Shown here: positions 33,709 through 43,063 of the stretch, piece after piece
How positions within the stretch are numbered: position 1 is the stretch's first letter
How the letters are laid out: the number at the start of each line of letters is the position of its first letter
Source: Gemmobacter sp034519525
GTDB lineage: Bacteria > Pseudomonadota > Alphaproteobacteria > Rhodobacterales > Rhodobacteraceae
Length of the DNA stretch: 64,000 nt
Assembly (NCBI GenBank): GCA_034519525.1
Contig: JAXHOJ010000015.1
Span: 50,954-114,953 of the forward strand
Direction of reading: 5' to 3'
Translations under genes and position numbers: made by a program
The notes under the pieces: generated by a model
What the model was told of the DNA's origin: nothing
The model's input: only the letters and a program-made list of their open reading frames with translations
Database searches by the model: none

Positions 33709-34650
33709 TCAGGGCAGGATATGCAGCCAGAACCAGATGCTGCCGATGGACAGCAGGGTGGCGATCAGCACCGAAGAGGCGGCCACCCGTTTTGCCACGC
33801 CATAGCTGTTGGCAAAGAGATAGCCATTGACCCCGGGCGCCATTGCCCCCGTCAGCACCGCCGAGCGCAGTTGCGCCGTATCAAGGCCGAAGACCTGCGT
33901 GCCCAAGGCCCAGGTGATGAGCGGATGGGCCACCAGCGACAAGGCCACCACCACCGCGATGGCCCGCCCGTCGCCTTCGGGTTTGTAGCGCAGCAGCACG
34001 CCCCCCAGCCCGAACAGGGCCGCCGGAATCGCGGCGCCCGCGATGATCTTCATCGCATCCCAGACAAAGCCGGGCAGGGGCACGCCGCTGAGGTTGATGG
34101 CGAGGCCTGCCGCAATGCCCAGCACCATCGGCTGTGTCACGATCGCCCGGATCACCTGCCAGGCCAGCTGCCGCACGGGCAGGCCCTGCCCATGGCTGCG
34201 CGCCAGTTCCATCGCCAGAATGCCTGCCGTGTACAGCAGGGGCGAATGGATCGAGATGATGGCGAAATTGCCGGTCAGCGCCTCGGTGCCATAGGCGCGT
34301 TCGGTGATCGGCACGCCGAGCAGCAGCGAATTGGAAAACATCGCGGCAAAGCCGATGGCCACGGCATCGGTGGCCGGGCGGCCCAGCAGCCGCGCGCCCA
34401 GAAAGCCCAGCCCGAAGCCCGCGAAGGCGCCGCTGTAGAAGCTGATGAACAGGCCCAGATCGTAATTCGCGCCCAGATCCAGCCGCCCGATGGATCGCGA
34501 ACAGCAGGCACGGGCACGGCAATGCTCTGGGCAAAGCGCATCAGCCCGTCGACGGCATCGCCGGTCACGATGCCCGCGTCCGCGGCCAGCGCATAGCCTG
34601 CCGCCGATCACCAGAAAGACCGGCAGGATGACATCCAGCAGTGCGCTCAT
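33709..34650 (-). CDS. AEC family transporter (auxin efflux carrier type) with a compensated frameshift near the N-terminus
   Basis: A 313-residue membrane protein with about ten helices, for example SGAFAGFGLGFLGARLLG and AIAVVVALSLVAHPLITWALG. The C-terminal half is clean AEC family (MAPGVNGYLFANSYGVAKRVAASSVLIATLLS). Residues about 18-55 read as charged Arg/Cys-rich sequence. The expected hydrophobic sequence (VTGDAVDGLMRFAQSIAVP) is in another frame at 34500-34590. Two opposite small indels therefore garble one helix while keeping the frame open. Substrate unknown. Its start overlaps the end of the upstream hydrolase gene. Confidence 0.8.
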   Translation of the reverse strand: MSALLDVILPVFLVIGGRLCAGRGRGHRDRRCRRRADALCPEHCRARACCSRSIGRLDLGANYDLGLFISFYSGAFAGFGLGFLGARLLGRPATDAVAIGFAAMFSNSLLLGVPITERAYGTEALTGNFAIISIHSPLLYTAGILAMELARSHGQGLPVRQLAWQVIRAIVTQPMVLGIAAGLAINLSGVPLPGFVWDAMKIIAGAAIPAALFGLGGVLLRYKPEGDGRAIAVVVALSLVAHPLITWALGTQVFGLDTAQLRSAVLTGAMAPGVNGYLFANSYGVAKRVAASSVLIATLLSIGSIWFWLHILP

Positions 34651-35441
34651 GCCGCAAGCTCGATCTGCATCCCGTCATGGGCCGGCGTGATATGGGCCGG
34701 CAGTTCGGCGCAAAGCGTGGCGTGATCCAGATCGAGGTGCATATTGGTCAGCACGGCGCGGGCCGGGGCGGCGCGGGCGATCCAGTCCAGCGTCAGGGCC
34801 AGATGGGCATGGGTCGGATGCGGCTTGCGGCGCAGGGCATCGACGACGAAGACCTGCAGCCCGGCCAGCACGGGCCAGCTGTCTTCGGGGATCTTCACCG
34901 CATCCGGCAGATAGGCCAGCCCGCCAATGCGGAACCCCAGCGCCTCGATCGAGCCGTGATCGGCGCGGAACGGCGTCAGCGTCACCGGCCCGCCTGCACC
35001 CTGGATGGTAAAGGGGGCATCATGGATCGTATGCAGGTCAAGGATCGGCGGATAGGGCGAGCCTGCGGGCTGCACGAAGGCATAGCCGAAGCGGTCGATC
35101 AGCGCCGATTGCGTGGCGCCATCGGCCCAGACCGGCAGGCGGCGGCGCATGTTGAACACGATCTGGCGCAGGTCGTCGATGCCATGCACATGGTCGGCAT
35201 GGGAATGGGTATAGGCCACCGCGTCCAGCGTGCCCACGCCTGCATCCAGCAGCTGATCGCGCATGTCGGGCGAGGTGTCGATCAGCACGCGGGTCACGCC
35301 TTCTGTGCCCAGCCGTTCCACCAGCATCGAACAGCGGCGGCGGCGGTTCTTGGGGTTGGCCGGGTCGCAGTCGCCCCAGTCGCCGCCCAGACGGGGCACC
35401 CCGCCGGAAGATCCGCAGCCCAGGATGGTAAAGCGATACAT
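34647..35441 (-). CDS. Metallo-beta-lactamase fold hydrolase (PhnP-like)
   Basis: A 264-residue protein from ATG 35441. MYRFTILGCGSSGGVPRLGGDWGDC begins the domain. The metal motif is AYTHSHADHVHGIDDLR (HxHxDH), with further ligands in FRADHGSIEALGFRIG and LTNMHLDLDHATL. The family hydrolyses cyclic phosphate or ribonucleotide-type phosphodiesters (PhnP, tRNase Z relatives). The ATG overlaps the tatD stop (TGATG), and its stop overlaps the AEC start, so the genes are translationally coupled. Confidence 0.9.
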   Translation of the reverse strand: MYRFTILGCGSSGGVPRLGGDWGDCDPANPKNRRRRCSMLVERLGTEGVTRVLIDTSPDMRDQLLDAGVGTLDAVAYTHSHADHVHGIDDLRQIVFNMRRRLPVWADGATQSALIDRFGYAFVQPAGSPYPPILDLHTIHDAPFTIQGAGGPVTLTPFRADHGSIEALGFRIGGLAYLPDAVKIPEDSWPVLAGLQVFVVDALRRKPHPTHAHLALTLDWIARAAPARAVLTNMHLDLDHATLCAELPAHITPAHDGMQIELAA

Positions 35442-36246
35442 CAGGCGGCCTGCGCCTTGCGGGCGGCCTTGGTGAACAGCCGGTCGAAATTGGCGGTGGT
35501 GGCGGCGGCGAACTCGGCCAGCGTCAGGCCGAACAGCTCGCGCCGCGTCTGCGGCGGTGTGGGCGGTATAGGCGGGCTGGTTGCGCTTGCCGCGATGCGG
35601 CACCGGCGCCAGATAGGGGCTGTCGGTTTCCAGCAGGATGCGGTCCAGCGGCGCGGCGGCAAAGATATCGCGCAGCTCCTGGCTTTTGGGGAAGCTGGCG
35701 ATGCCCGACATCGACAGATAGAACCCCAGATCCAGCGCCGCCTTCGCCAGTTCGGCCCCGGACGAAAAGCAGTGCATGACGCAAGCATAGGGCTGCGCGT
35801 GGTAACCTTCGGTCAGGATGCGCGCCATGTCGTCATCCGCCGCGCGGGCATGGATGATCAGCGGCAGGCCGGTGTCCTGCGCCGCTTCGATATGCAGGCG
35901 AAGGCTGGTCTGCTGCACCTCGGCGCTGTCGGCGGTGTAGTGGTAATCAAGGCCGGTTTCGCCAATGCCCACGAATTTCGGATGCCGCGCCAGCGCCACC
36001 AGCTGATCTACCGTCACCAGAGGATGTTCCGCCGCGCTCATCGGATGCACGCCTGCCGCGTAGAACACCCCCTCGTAAGCCTCGGCAATGGCGCGCACTT
36101 TCGGTTCGTTCTGCAGTTTGGTGCAGATCGTCACCATGCGGCGCACCCCGGCGGCGCGGGCGCGCGGCGATGACATCGGGCAGCTCGCCCTCGAAATCCG
36201 GGAAGTCGAGATGGCAGTGGCTGTCAACGATTTCGGGCAGGGTCAT
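35441..36246 (-). pseudogene. TatD family hydrolase, interrupted by two frameshifts
   Basis: ATG 36246 opens MTLPEIVDSHCHLDFPDFEG (the HxH metal motif). A shift near 36165 moves the frame, and VRRMVTICTKLQNEPKVRAIAEAY, GIGETGLDYHYTADSAEVQQ and the metal-site segment FSSGAELAKAALDLGFY follow. After the C-terminal metal motif ETDSPYLAPVPHRGKRNQPA a second shift near 35560 separates the last residues (RRELFGLTLAEFAAATTANF), which end at a TGA at 35441-35443 overlapping the next ATG. TatD enzymes are metal-dependent 3'-5' DNases. All catalytic motifs survive across the frames, so sequencing indels are a good explanation. Confidence 0.8.
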
Positions 36247-36249
36247 AGG

Positions 36250-37401
36250 TCACCTTGCGGCGAGAATGCCCGCCGTTTCTTCGATCCGCAGAAACATATC
36301 CATGAGAAGTGCGGCAGGGTCAAGGTTGACCGCCTTGCCGCGCCGCGCCCGCGCCGTCAGGCTTTGCGCCAGATCGGCCCAGGCGCGGCCTGCCCAGGGA
36401 TCGGGCGCCAGCCGCGGCAAGCAGCGCGGCCTCGCCCGGGCGCGGCCTCGGCGGCGGGGTCGGCCCAGCGTGCCCGGCGCGGGCCAGCCGGGCCAGCAGC
36501 AGGTCGATCAGCGTCACCAGCAGGTCAAAACGCGGCTCGTTGCCCTTGCCGCTGCCGGTATCGGCCAGCGTCAGCGCGCGGGGCCGGTCAAACCGGGGCA
36601 GGCCCGCAAACAGCGCCACCAGGTCGGCATACAGCGCCATGCCATCCAGATTGCGCCAGCCGCATCGCCTCGCCCGACCGAGCCGCCCGACAGTTCGGCC
36701 AGTGGCCGCGGCATCGGTCGATCTGCGGCGCCCGCCTGCGCCAGCGCCTCGGCCATCTGCGCGGGGGGCAGCGGCGCCAGCCGCAACTCGCGGCAGCGCG
36801 ACCGGATGGTGGGCAGCAGGCGAAATGGCTGATGCGAGATCAGCAGGAAGGTCACGCCCGCAGGCGGCTCTTCCAGCAGCTTCAGCAGCGCATTGGCGGC
36901 AGGGATGTTCATCTCGTCCGCCGCATCCACGATGGCCACGCGCCGCCCGCCATCGGCGGCGGAAAGAGCGAAATAATCCTTCATCTTGCGCACCTCGTCC
37001 ACCGAGATGTCCTGCGGCGCGGCCTTTTCGCGCTCGTTCAGGCCGCGCCGCAGCAGATACAGCCGGGGTTCCGACAGGGCGTGCAGGCGGCGGGCAACCG
37101 GGTGGTCATCGGGGATGGTCAGGCTGGTGGGGGGGGGCGGGGCGAACATGCCGCCATCGTCTTCGGGCGTGGCCAGCAGAAAGCGCGCGAGCTTCCACGC
37201 CAGCGTCGCCTTGCCCATGCCGCGCGGCCCGGTCAGCAGCCAGCCATGATGCAGCCGGCCCGGCATTGAAGGCTGTGCAGAAAGTCGGCCTGCGGCGCGC
37301 CTGATGCCCGATCAGGCGCGGCGGTTTCGCGCGGATGGGGCGCGCCCTCGACCCGGTCCGGTTCGGGCAAGATCGCCCAGAAACACCGATGCGCATGGCA
37401 T
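36250..37401 (-). pseudogene. holB: DNA polymerase III subunit delta-prime, multiple frameshifts
   Basis: The clamp-loader delta' subunit is recognisable across several frames. LPEPDRVEGAPHPRETA is read near 37340-37390, and a different frame gives GRLHHGWLLTGPRGMGKATLAWKLARF from about 37265. That frame continues through ISVDEVRKMKDYFALSAADGGRRVAIVDAADEMN, ALLKLLEEPPAGVTFLLISH and IRSRCRELRLAPL to about 36690. Later segments (ALYADLVALFAGLPRFDRP; VNLDPAALLMDMFLRIEETA) lie in two further frames and end at TGA 36250-36252. At least three indels are needed. holB is essential in most bacteria, which argues for sequence error. The start is uncertain; ATG 37401 overlaps the inferred tmk stop. Confidence 0.75.
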
Positions 37402-38031
37402 CAGATCCCCAGATGGCCGCGGGTCGAGCGGCCAGCACGTCGGCGCGCCACCGCCTCCGGCATCGCGCGCCCCGTCGATCACCCGGAACCGCGCCGGATG
37501 GCGCGCGGCCAGATCCAGAAACCCCGCCCGCATCCGGCTTTGCAGCGCCAGCCCCATATCCTCGAACCGCTGTTCCAGCCCGGCCCGCGCCACGGCGCGC
37601 GACAGGCCCACAGCGGGGTCGATGTCGATCAGCAGGGTCAGATCCGGGTCCACCCCGATCATCAGATCATGCAGCCGGTCCACCACCGCCGCCAGATCGC
37701 CGCGCGAAATGCCCTGATACATCCGCGTGCTATCGGCAAAACGGTCGGTGATCACCACCTCGCCGCGCGCCAGCGCCGGGCGGATGGTCTTTTCCAGATG
37801 GTCGCGCCGCGCGGCGGTGAACAGCAGGATCTCGGTTTCCGGCGACCAGCGGTCCGGCTCGCCCTCCAGCACCAGCCGGCGGATTTCCTCGGCCCCCGCG
37901 CTGCCGCCGGGTTCGCGCGTCAGCAGCGCAGGCTGGCCCAGCCCGCGCAAAGCCTCGGCCAGCGCGCGCGCCTGCGTGCTTTTGCCGGAACCGTCGATCC
38001 CTTCAAAGCTGAGAAACCGTCCCCCCGCCAT
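37312..38031 (-). CDS. tmk: Thymidylate kinase with a frameshifted C-terminus
   Basis: Phosphorylates dTMP to dTDP. FLSFEGIDGSGKSTQARALAEAL is the P-loop, TREPGGSAGAEEIR the DRX-like segment, and VVITDRFADSTRMYQG the substrate motif. About residues 1-190 are canonical. After RFRVIDGARDA the frame departs: the expected tail (AVARDVLAA-like) appears in another frame and would stop at 37401-37403, overlapping the holB start. As read, the frame runs about 30 residues too far, to 37312. The start overlaps the carboxypeptidase gene's end by 29 bases. Confidence 0.9.
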   Translation of the reverse strand: MAGGRFLSFEGIDGSGKSTQARALAEALRGLGQPALLTREPGGSAGAEEIRRLVLEGEPDRWSPETEILLFTAARRDHLEKTIRPALARGEVVITDRFADSTRMYQGISRGDLAAVVDRLHDLMIGVDPDLTLLIDIDPAVGLSRAVARAGLEQRFEDMGLALQSRMRAGFLDLAARHPARFRVIDGARDAGGGGAPTCWPLDPRPSGDLMPCASVFLGDLARTGPGRGRAPSARNRRA

Positions 38032-39199
38032 TCAGCTCGCGCGGCGCCGCGTCGGCCGGCAGTAGCGCGCGAAACAGCACCTGCGCCGCCGTCGACAGCT
38101 TGGTGATAAAGCCGCCCGTCGGCACATCGGCCTCGGCCACCAGCGGAATCCGCGCCTCGGCCATGCTGGGCACATGCAGCACCAGTTCGGCAATCTGCTG
38201 CCCCTTGGTGATCGGCGCCTCGACCGGGCCTTTGTACACCACTTCGGCGGTCACGTTTTCCTGCGCCAGCGCGGGCATCAGCCGCACCACATCTTCGGCA
38301 GGCACCAGCCCCACAGTGGCAGAATCACCCATCCACACCTCGGCCTCGGCAATGCGGGTGCCGGCCTTGGCCATGGTTTTCATCGAAAACTGTCGAAAGG
38401 CCCAGTTCACGATCCGCTCGGCCTCTTCGGCGCGCACCTTGTCCGAGGGCAGGCCGGTGAAGGCAAAGACGATGCGCCGGTCGCCCTGCACCGCCGAGCC
38501 GACAAGGCCATAGCCCGCCTCCTGCGTATGGCCGGTTTTCAGGCCGTCTGCCCCGATCCCCAGCTTCAGCAGGGGGTTGCGGTTAAAGCGGTTGGCATGG
38601 GCGCGGTCTTTGTAATTATATTCGGTCTCTGCGAAAATCGCATAGTAATCCGGAAATTCGGTAATCAGCCGGGTGGCCAGAATCCCCAGATCCTCCATGC
38701 TCATGCGATGCGCCGGATCGGGCCAGCCCGAGGCATTGGCAAAGACAGAGTTTTCCATGCCCAGGGCGCGGGCACGTTCCGTCATCTGCTGGGCAAAGGC
38801 TTCTTCCGTGCCCGCCAGCCCTTCGGCCACCACCACACAGGCATCATTGCCGGAATTGACGATCATGCCATGGATCAGCTGTTCCACCGTCGGGCGGTCC
38901 TGTTCGTTCAGGAACATGGTCGATCCGCCCGCCGCCGTCATCGCCTTGGCGCGCGAAGAGACGGCAAATGTGGTGTCCATCGTCACGCGGCCATCGCGCA
39001 GCGCCTCGAACAGCATGTTGATGGTCATCAGCTTCGACATCGAGGCAGGCGGCACCGGGATCTGCGCATCCTTGTCCATCAGCACCGTGCCGGTGGTGAT
39101 ATCGTAAACCCAGGCTTCGCTGGCCTGGGTTTCAAAGGCAAAGGCCGCAGGGGCCGCCGAGGCGAGCAGGGCAAAGGCAAGGGCGATCGGTTTCAGCAT
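38003..39199 (-). CDS. D-alanyl-D-alanine carboxypeptidase (PBP5/6 type)
   Basis: A 398-residue secreted serine peptidase that trims the terminal D-Ala from peptidoglycan pentapeptides. The signal peptide is MLKPIALAFALLASAAPAAF. Catalytic motifs are SMSK (Ser53-Lys56), SGN (116-118) and KTGHTQEAGYGL. A C-terminal beta-rich PBP5_C-like domain begins near residue 290 (AEAEVWMGDSATVGLVPAED). The extreme C-terminus overlaps tmk. It is first in a same-strand run with tmk, holB, tatD, the hydrolase and AEC. DacA/DacC assignment is not possible by eye. Confidence 0.93.
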   Translation of the reverse strand: MLKPIALAFALLASAAPAAFAFETQASEAWVYDITTGTVLMDKDAQIPVPPASMSKLMTINMLFEALRDGRVTMDTTFAVSSRAKAMTAAGGSTMFLNEQDRPTVEQLIHGMIVNSGNDACVVVAEGLAGTEEAFAQQMTERARALGMENSVFANASGWPDPAHRMSMEDLGILATRLITEFPDYYAIFAETEYNYKDRAHANRFNRNPLLKLGIGADGLKTGHTQEAGYGLVGSAVQGDRRIVFAFTGLPSDKVRAEEAERIVNWAFRQFSMKTMAKAGTRIAEAEVWMGDSATVGLVPAEDVVRLMPALAQENVTAEVVYKGPVEAPITKGQQIAELVLHVPSMAEARIPLVAEADVPTGGFITKLSTAAQVLFRALLPADAAPRELNGGGTVSQL

Positions 39200-39255
39200 G
39201 GGCGTTTCCGTCCTTTGGAGCCGGGGCCGGGCGTGGCGGCCCGGCAGGCTTTGGG

Positions 39256-40137
39256 TCAGTTCTTTACGAAATAGGCATCGGCAAAGCCCAGAGACTTGGC
39301 CTTTGCCAGCAGGGCCTCGCGGTCATTGCCGCTGGCGGTGACAGACCAATGGGCCTTGCCCTGCGTCTGTCCGGGGCGGATGGTCGCGGCCAGCCCGGCC
39401 TTGCGCAACACTTCGGCGGCGCGGGTGGCATTGGCTTCAACCGAAAAGATGCCGATCTGCAGCACATGCGCGCCGCCCACCGCCGCCGCAGGCTTGGCCG
39501 CCGGGGCAGGGGCCGGGGCGGCAGGTCTGGCCGCAGCGGGCGGTTCTGCCGCAGCCGCAACCGCAGCCACCGGCGCTGTCGCAATCGCGGCCTGTTTCGG
39601 CAGCACCTCGGGCACGGTGCCCGCGCCCGGCGCCTCGCCCTCGGCGGTTTCGGCCACATCCAGCAGCGGCTTCGACGCATCGGTGCTGGCCGGATTTTCC
39701 TCGCGCCGCAGCGCCGTCACGCTGACGCGGGCAGGCTGCCCCGCCAGCAGACCCAGCGCCGCCGCCGCATCCGACGAAATCTGCAAGGTCGGCCCCGGAT
39801 TGTCGCGCTCGCGCCGGAACAGCGCCCCGATCACGAACTTGCCGTTCTCGCTGTTGCGCAGGATCACCCGCTCGGGGTCTTGCGCCTCGGGCGAGGCGAC
39901 CCAGACGCCACCCAGCGACGGCCTGCCATCCCACAGCGCCATATCGGTGGTCTGGAACACTTCGGGCGCTTCCACGTCGCGATCCACCAGCCGGACAGAG
40001 GTTGCCCCAGCCGCGGCAACCGTTTCGCCGTCCCCCGGTTTCTTGGCGGCAAAGGGCGATGCCCCATCCTGACAGGCGGCCAGACCGCCCGCCGCCAGTG
40101 CCGCCAGGATCAGATGTCTGACCGCTGCTCCTGCCAT
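39256..40137 (-). CDS. SPOR-domain lipoprotein
   Basis: A 293-residue protein with lipoprotein signal MAGAAVRHLILAALAAGGLAAC (lipidated Cys22). The central domain (SVRLVDRDVEAPEVFQTTDMALWDGRPSLGGVWVASPEAQDP) may be RlpA/DPBB-like (LQISSDAAAALGLLAGQPARVSVTALRRE). An Ala/Pro linker leads to a C-terminal SPOR domain (HVLQIGIFSVEANATRAAEVLRKAGLAATIRPG) that binds denuded septal glycan. It lies upstream of the carboxypeptidase gene on the same strand, consistent with a shared cell-wall role. Confidence 0.85.
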   Translation of the reverse strand: MAGAAVRHLILAALAAGGLAACQDGASPFAAKKPGDGETVAAAGATSVRLVDRDVEAPEVFQTTDMALWDGRPSLGGVWVASPEAQDPERVILRNSENGKFVIGALFRRERDNPGPTLQISSDAAAALGLLAGQPARVSVTALRREENPASTDASKPLLDVAETAEGEAPGAGTVPEVLPKQAAIATAPVAAVAAAAEPPAAARPAAPAPAPAAKPAAAVGGAHVLQIGIFSVEANATRAAEVLRKAGLAATIRPGQTQGKAHWSVTASGNDREALLAKAKSLGFADAYFVKN

Positions 40138-40322
40138 GTTCAGCCCCTTGTGACGCGCGCCTTCTGTCGGGCCGCGCTTGTAACCCCTGCTCCCCGGCGG
40201 GAAGCCGCGCCCGGGGCAAAATAGCCCCCGCGCGGCTGCATCATACCCGCAGCCGCCCGGTGAGGAAAGGCCCACAGCACCGCAAGCGCGCGGCCTTCGG
40301 CACAAATCGGCGCGAGCAGGGG

Positions 40323-41090
40323 TCAGCGCGGCGGCATCCGCAGGGCCCCATCCAGCCGGATCACCTCGCCGTTCAGCATCTGATTGCCGATGATATGCGC
40401 CACCAGCGCCGCAAATTCATCCGGCTGGCCCAGCCGCGCCGGGAAGGGCACACCCGCCCCCAGGCTGTCCTGCACCTCTTGCGGCAGGCCCGCCATCATC
40501 GGTGTGGCAAAGATGCCGGGCGCGATCGTCACCACCCTGATGCCATGCCGCGCCAGTTCGCGCGCCGCAGGCAGCGTCAGCCCGGCCACCCCGGCTTTCG
40601 AGGCCGCATAGGCCGCCTGTCCGATCTGCCCGTCAAACGCCGCGATGGAGGCCGTATTGACGATCACCCCGCGTTCGCCACTTTCGCCCGGTGCATTGGC
40701 CGCAATCGCCTCGGCCGCCAGCCGCAGCATGTTGAACGTGCCCACCAGATTGATCGCCACCGCCCGTGAAAACAGCTCCAGCGCATGGGGCCCGCTGCGG
40801 CCCAGAATACGCTCGCCCGGTGCCACGCCCGCGCAATTCACCAGCCCGTGCAACGCGCCGAACCGATCCTGCGCCGCCGCAACCGCCGCGCGGCCCTCAT
40901 CCTCCGATGTCACATCGCAGGTCACCGCCAGCGCCGCCGCCCCCAGCGCTTCGGCCTGCGCCTGCACCGCCTCTGCCGCGCGATCGGCCAGCACCACCCG
41001 CGCGCCATCGGCCACCAGCCGCCCGGCCACCGCCGCCCCCAGCCCCGATCCCGCGCCGGTGATCAGAAACACCCGATCCGCAATCTGCAT
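40323..41090 (-). CDS. SDR-family 3-hydroxyacyl-CoA dehydrogenase (HSD17B10-like)
   Basis: A 255-residue short-chain dehydrogenase. The NAD loop FLITGAGSGLGAAVAGRL is at residues 8-25. CDVTSEDEGRAAV, LVNCAGVAPGERILG and the active site NTASIAAFDGQIGQAAYAASKAG (Ser, Tyr, Lys) follow. GVPFPARLGQPDEFAALVAHI and the C-terminal NGEVIRLDGALRM are typical of type II 3-hydroxyacyl-CoA dehydrogenases that oxidise 3-hydroxyacyl-CoA in beta-oxidation or branched-chain amino acid breakdown. It diverges from the AraC gene, a likely regulator. Confidence 0.9.
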   Translation of the reverse strand: MQIADRVFLITGAGSGLGAAVAGRLVADGARVVLADRAAEAVQAQAEALGAAALAVTCDVTSEDEGRAAVAAAQDRFGALHGLVNCAGVAPGERILGRSGPHALELFSRAVAINLVGTFNMLRLAAEAIAANAPGESGERGVIVNTASIAAFDGQIGQAAYAASKAGVAGLTLPAARELARHGIRVVTIAPGIFATPMMAGLPQEVQDSLGAGVPFPARLGQPDEFAALVAHIIGNQMLNGEVIRLDGALRMPPR

Positions 41091-41201
41091 CCGCAATCCT
41101 CCCCCTTGGTCGCGTCCCCCCTTGGTCGCGGCGGCATTGAACGGGCTTGCGGCATGGTTGTCGATGCCATCAATACCGCACAAAGCCTGAGCGGTCTTGC
41201 C

Positions 41202-42230
41202 ATGTCAGCCCCCTTCCGCCACAGATACCGCATGACCGAGACCGACAGCCGCCGCATGATCCGCGCCAGTTTCGTGGAAGAGGCCCTGGATGGCCTGCGC
41301 CGCCGTGGCCTGCCGGTGGCGCCGGTACTGGCGGCTGCGGGGCTGGACTGGCAGCCGGGCAGCGCCGTCTCTGTCGATTGGTATGGCAGGCTCTGGCTCG
41401 CCGTCGCCACCGCGATGGAGGATGAATTTCTGGGCCTCGGCGGTCGCCCGATGCGCCCCGGCGCCTTCACCCTGATGGGTCATGCCACCCTGGGCGCCGC
41501 CACGCTGGAACAGGCGCTGCGCCGCGCCTTGCGCTTTCTCGATGTCGTGCTCGATGATCCGCGCGGCCGTCTGGTCGTGGAAAATGGTCTGGCACAGGTG
41601 GTGCTGCAGGATCGCGGGGCGCCCCGTTCGGCCTTTGCCTATCGCACCTACTGGATCATCCTGCACGGGCTGATGTGCTGGCTGGTGCGCCGCCGCCTGC
41701 CGCTGGTTCTGGTGGATTTTCGCGGCACCGAGCCCGAAGGCGTGGCCGATTACCGGCTGTTCTTCGGCGCCCCGGTGCGCTTTGGCTGCGGTGACAGCCG
41801 GCTGGCCTTCGATGCCCGCCATCTGGCGCTGCCGGTCAACCGCAGCGAACGCGCGCTGAAACAGTTCCTGCGCGCTGCGCCCGCCAATATTCTGGTGCGC
41901 TACCGCTATGATGGCGGCCCCGCCGCCGCGCTGCGCCGGATGCTGCGGGCCGAGCCGCCGCCGCTTTGGCCCAGCTTCGAACAGGCGGCGGCACGGCTGC
42001 GCATCCCGCCCTCCAGCCTGCGCAGGCGGCTGCTGCGCGATGGTCTGGGCTGGTCGGGGATCTGCGATGAAATCCGCCGCGAACTGGCACTGGCGGCGCT
42101 GCAGGGCGATGACCGCAGCGTGGCCGAAATCGCGGGCGATCTGGGCTATGCCGAACCCAGCGCCTTTCACCGCGCCTTTCGCAAATGGACAGGGCAGACC
42201 CCCGGCGCCTTCCGCCGCGCCGCCCGCTAG
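41202..42230 (+). CDS. AraC family (ArgR/OruR-like) transcriptional regulator
   Basis: A 342-residue protein from ATG 41202; ATG 41232 is an equally plausible start. The N-terminal Arabinose_bd-type domain (about 15-210) contains ASFVEEALDGLRRRGLPVAPVLAAAGL and RPGAFTLMGHATLGAATLEQALR. The C-terminal HTH is ERALKQ...SFEQAAARLRIPPSSLRRRLL and VAEIAGDLGYAEPSAFHRAFRKWTGQTPGAFRR. It is divergent from the SDR gene across about 110 bp, so regulation of that enzyme is plausible. Confidence 0.88.
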   Translation: MSAPFRHRYRMTETDSRRMIRASFVEEALDGLRRRGLPVAPVLAAAGLDWQPGSAVSVDWYGRLWLAVATAMEDEFLGLGGRPMRPGAFTLMGHATLGAATLEQALRRALRFLDVVLDDPRGRLVVENGLAQVVLQDRGAPRSAFAYRTYWIILHGLMCWLVRRRLPLVLVDFRGTEPEGVADYRLFFGAPVRFGCGDSRLAFDARHLALPVNRSERALKQFLRAAPANILVRYRYDGGPAAALRRMLRAEPPPLWPSFEQAAARLRIPPSSLRRRLLRDGLGWSGICDEIRRELALAALQGDDRSVAEIAGDLGYAEPSAFHRAFRKWTGQTPGAFRRAAR

Positions 42231-42239
42231 AGCGGCCCG

Positions 42240-42899
42240 TTAGCGCAGCCCCTGTTCGCGCATCCAGTCCTCGGCGCCTGCCGTCACCGCCGCCAGCACC
42301 GCCGCCCCCAAAGCCTCGCCCACCGCCGTATGCTTGCCCGCATAGGCGCCATCACCCGCATCCGCCGCCACCGTGATGCAATCGGTGCCGGTGCCTGTCG
42401 CGGTGCCTGTCGCCAGCATCAGCCCCGCCGCCATCACCGCCGCTGTCCGCGCCTCTGCCGCAAGGCTCAGCGCCTCCAGCAGCGCGGTATCGCCCAGCCC
42501 GGCGGCCACCCGCACTGCCAGATTGATGGTGCCATAGCCCGGCCCGGGCGCATGACGCCTTGCGCCGATGCGTTCGGCATTGCCCAGCCCCACCGTGGCC
42601 AGACAGGCGGCGCGGATGCCCTCTACCTCCACCTCGGCCAGATGGTGGCGCCCGATGTCGCGTGAGGTCAGCATCCCCACATCCGCCGCCATGCCCGCCT
42701 GCGCCAGTTCGCCCGCAAACCAGCTGTGCGCATCCAGATCCGGCGTCAGATCGGCATTGCGCACCTCGCGCCACTGCACCCGCGCCGCCGTCTGATAGCC
42801 GGGCCGCCAGGGCGCAAAGCTCAGGATGCGGCAGGGCGCGCCGAAATCGGCGGTCAGCCAGGGGCGGTGCAGGCGGGGGCGGATCAGCGGATCTGGCAC
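42240..42899 (-). CDS. cbiZ: Adenosylcobinamide amidohydrolase-like protein
   Basis: A 219-residue protein from GTG 42899, chosen because homology begins at RPWLTADFGAPCRILSFAPWRPGYQTA. Motifs are QWREVRNADLTPDLDAHSWF, MLTSRDIGRHH, ACLATVGLGNAERIG, GTINLAVRV and GTGTDCITVAADAGDGAYAGKHTAVGEALG. CbiZ cleaves the aminopropanol side chain of adenosylcobinamide to adenosylcobyric acid, permitting salvage of incomplete corrinoids. It stands about 15 kb from the de novo cobalamin cluster at the right end and diverges from the racemase gene. Confidence 0.85.
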   Translation of the reverse strand: MPDPLIRPRLHRPWLTADFGAPCRILSFAPWRPGYQTAARVQWREVRNADLTPDLDAHSWFAGELAQAGMAADVGMLTSRDIGRHHLAEVEVEGIRAACLATVGLGNAERIGARRHAPGPGYGTINLAVRVAAGLGDTALLEALSLAAEARTAAVMAAGLMLATGTATGTGTDCITVAADAGDGAYAGKHTAVGEALGAAVLAAVTAGAEDWMREQGLR

Positions 42900-43063
42900 G
42901 GGAATTCCGGGTTTGTGGCAGCCTGTGCTATCGCCTGTGGCCTGCGGGCAGGCAAGCCCTGCTGTCGGGACGCAAACCCGACGCAGGCGGGACGCCAGGC
43001 AGCACGATTGACAGCATCCTTGCGGGACGTAACAACCGGCAGGCACTGCATAGGGAGAATGAC

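Noticed and set aside
34647..36227. A single 526-codon TatD-hydrolase fusion protein
   Set aside because: It arises because the tatD frameshift removes its own stop. The tatD TGA and the hydrolase ATG are visible at 35441-35443, so two separate genes are more likely.
42900..43063. A second cobalamin riboswitch upstream of cbiZ
   Set aside because: The interval has GC-rich inverted segments but lacks the AGCCAGGAGACC box and the other conserved riboswitch parts.
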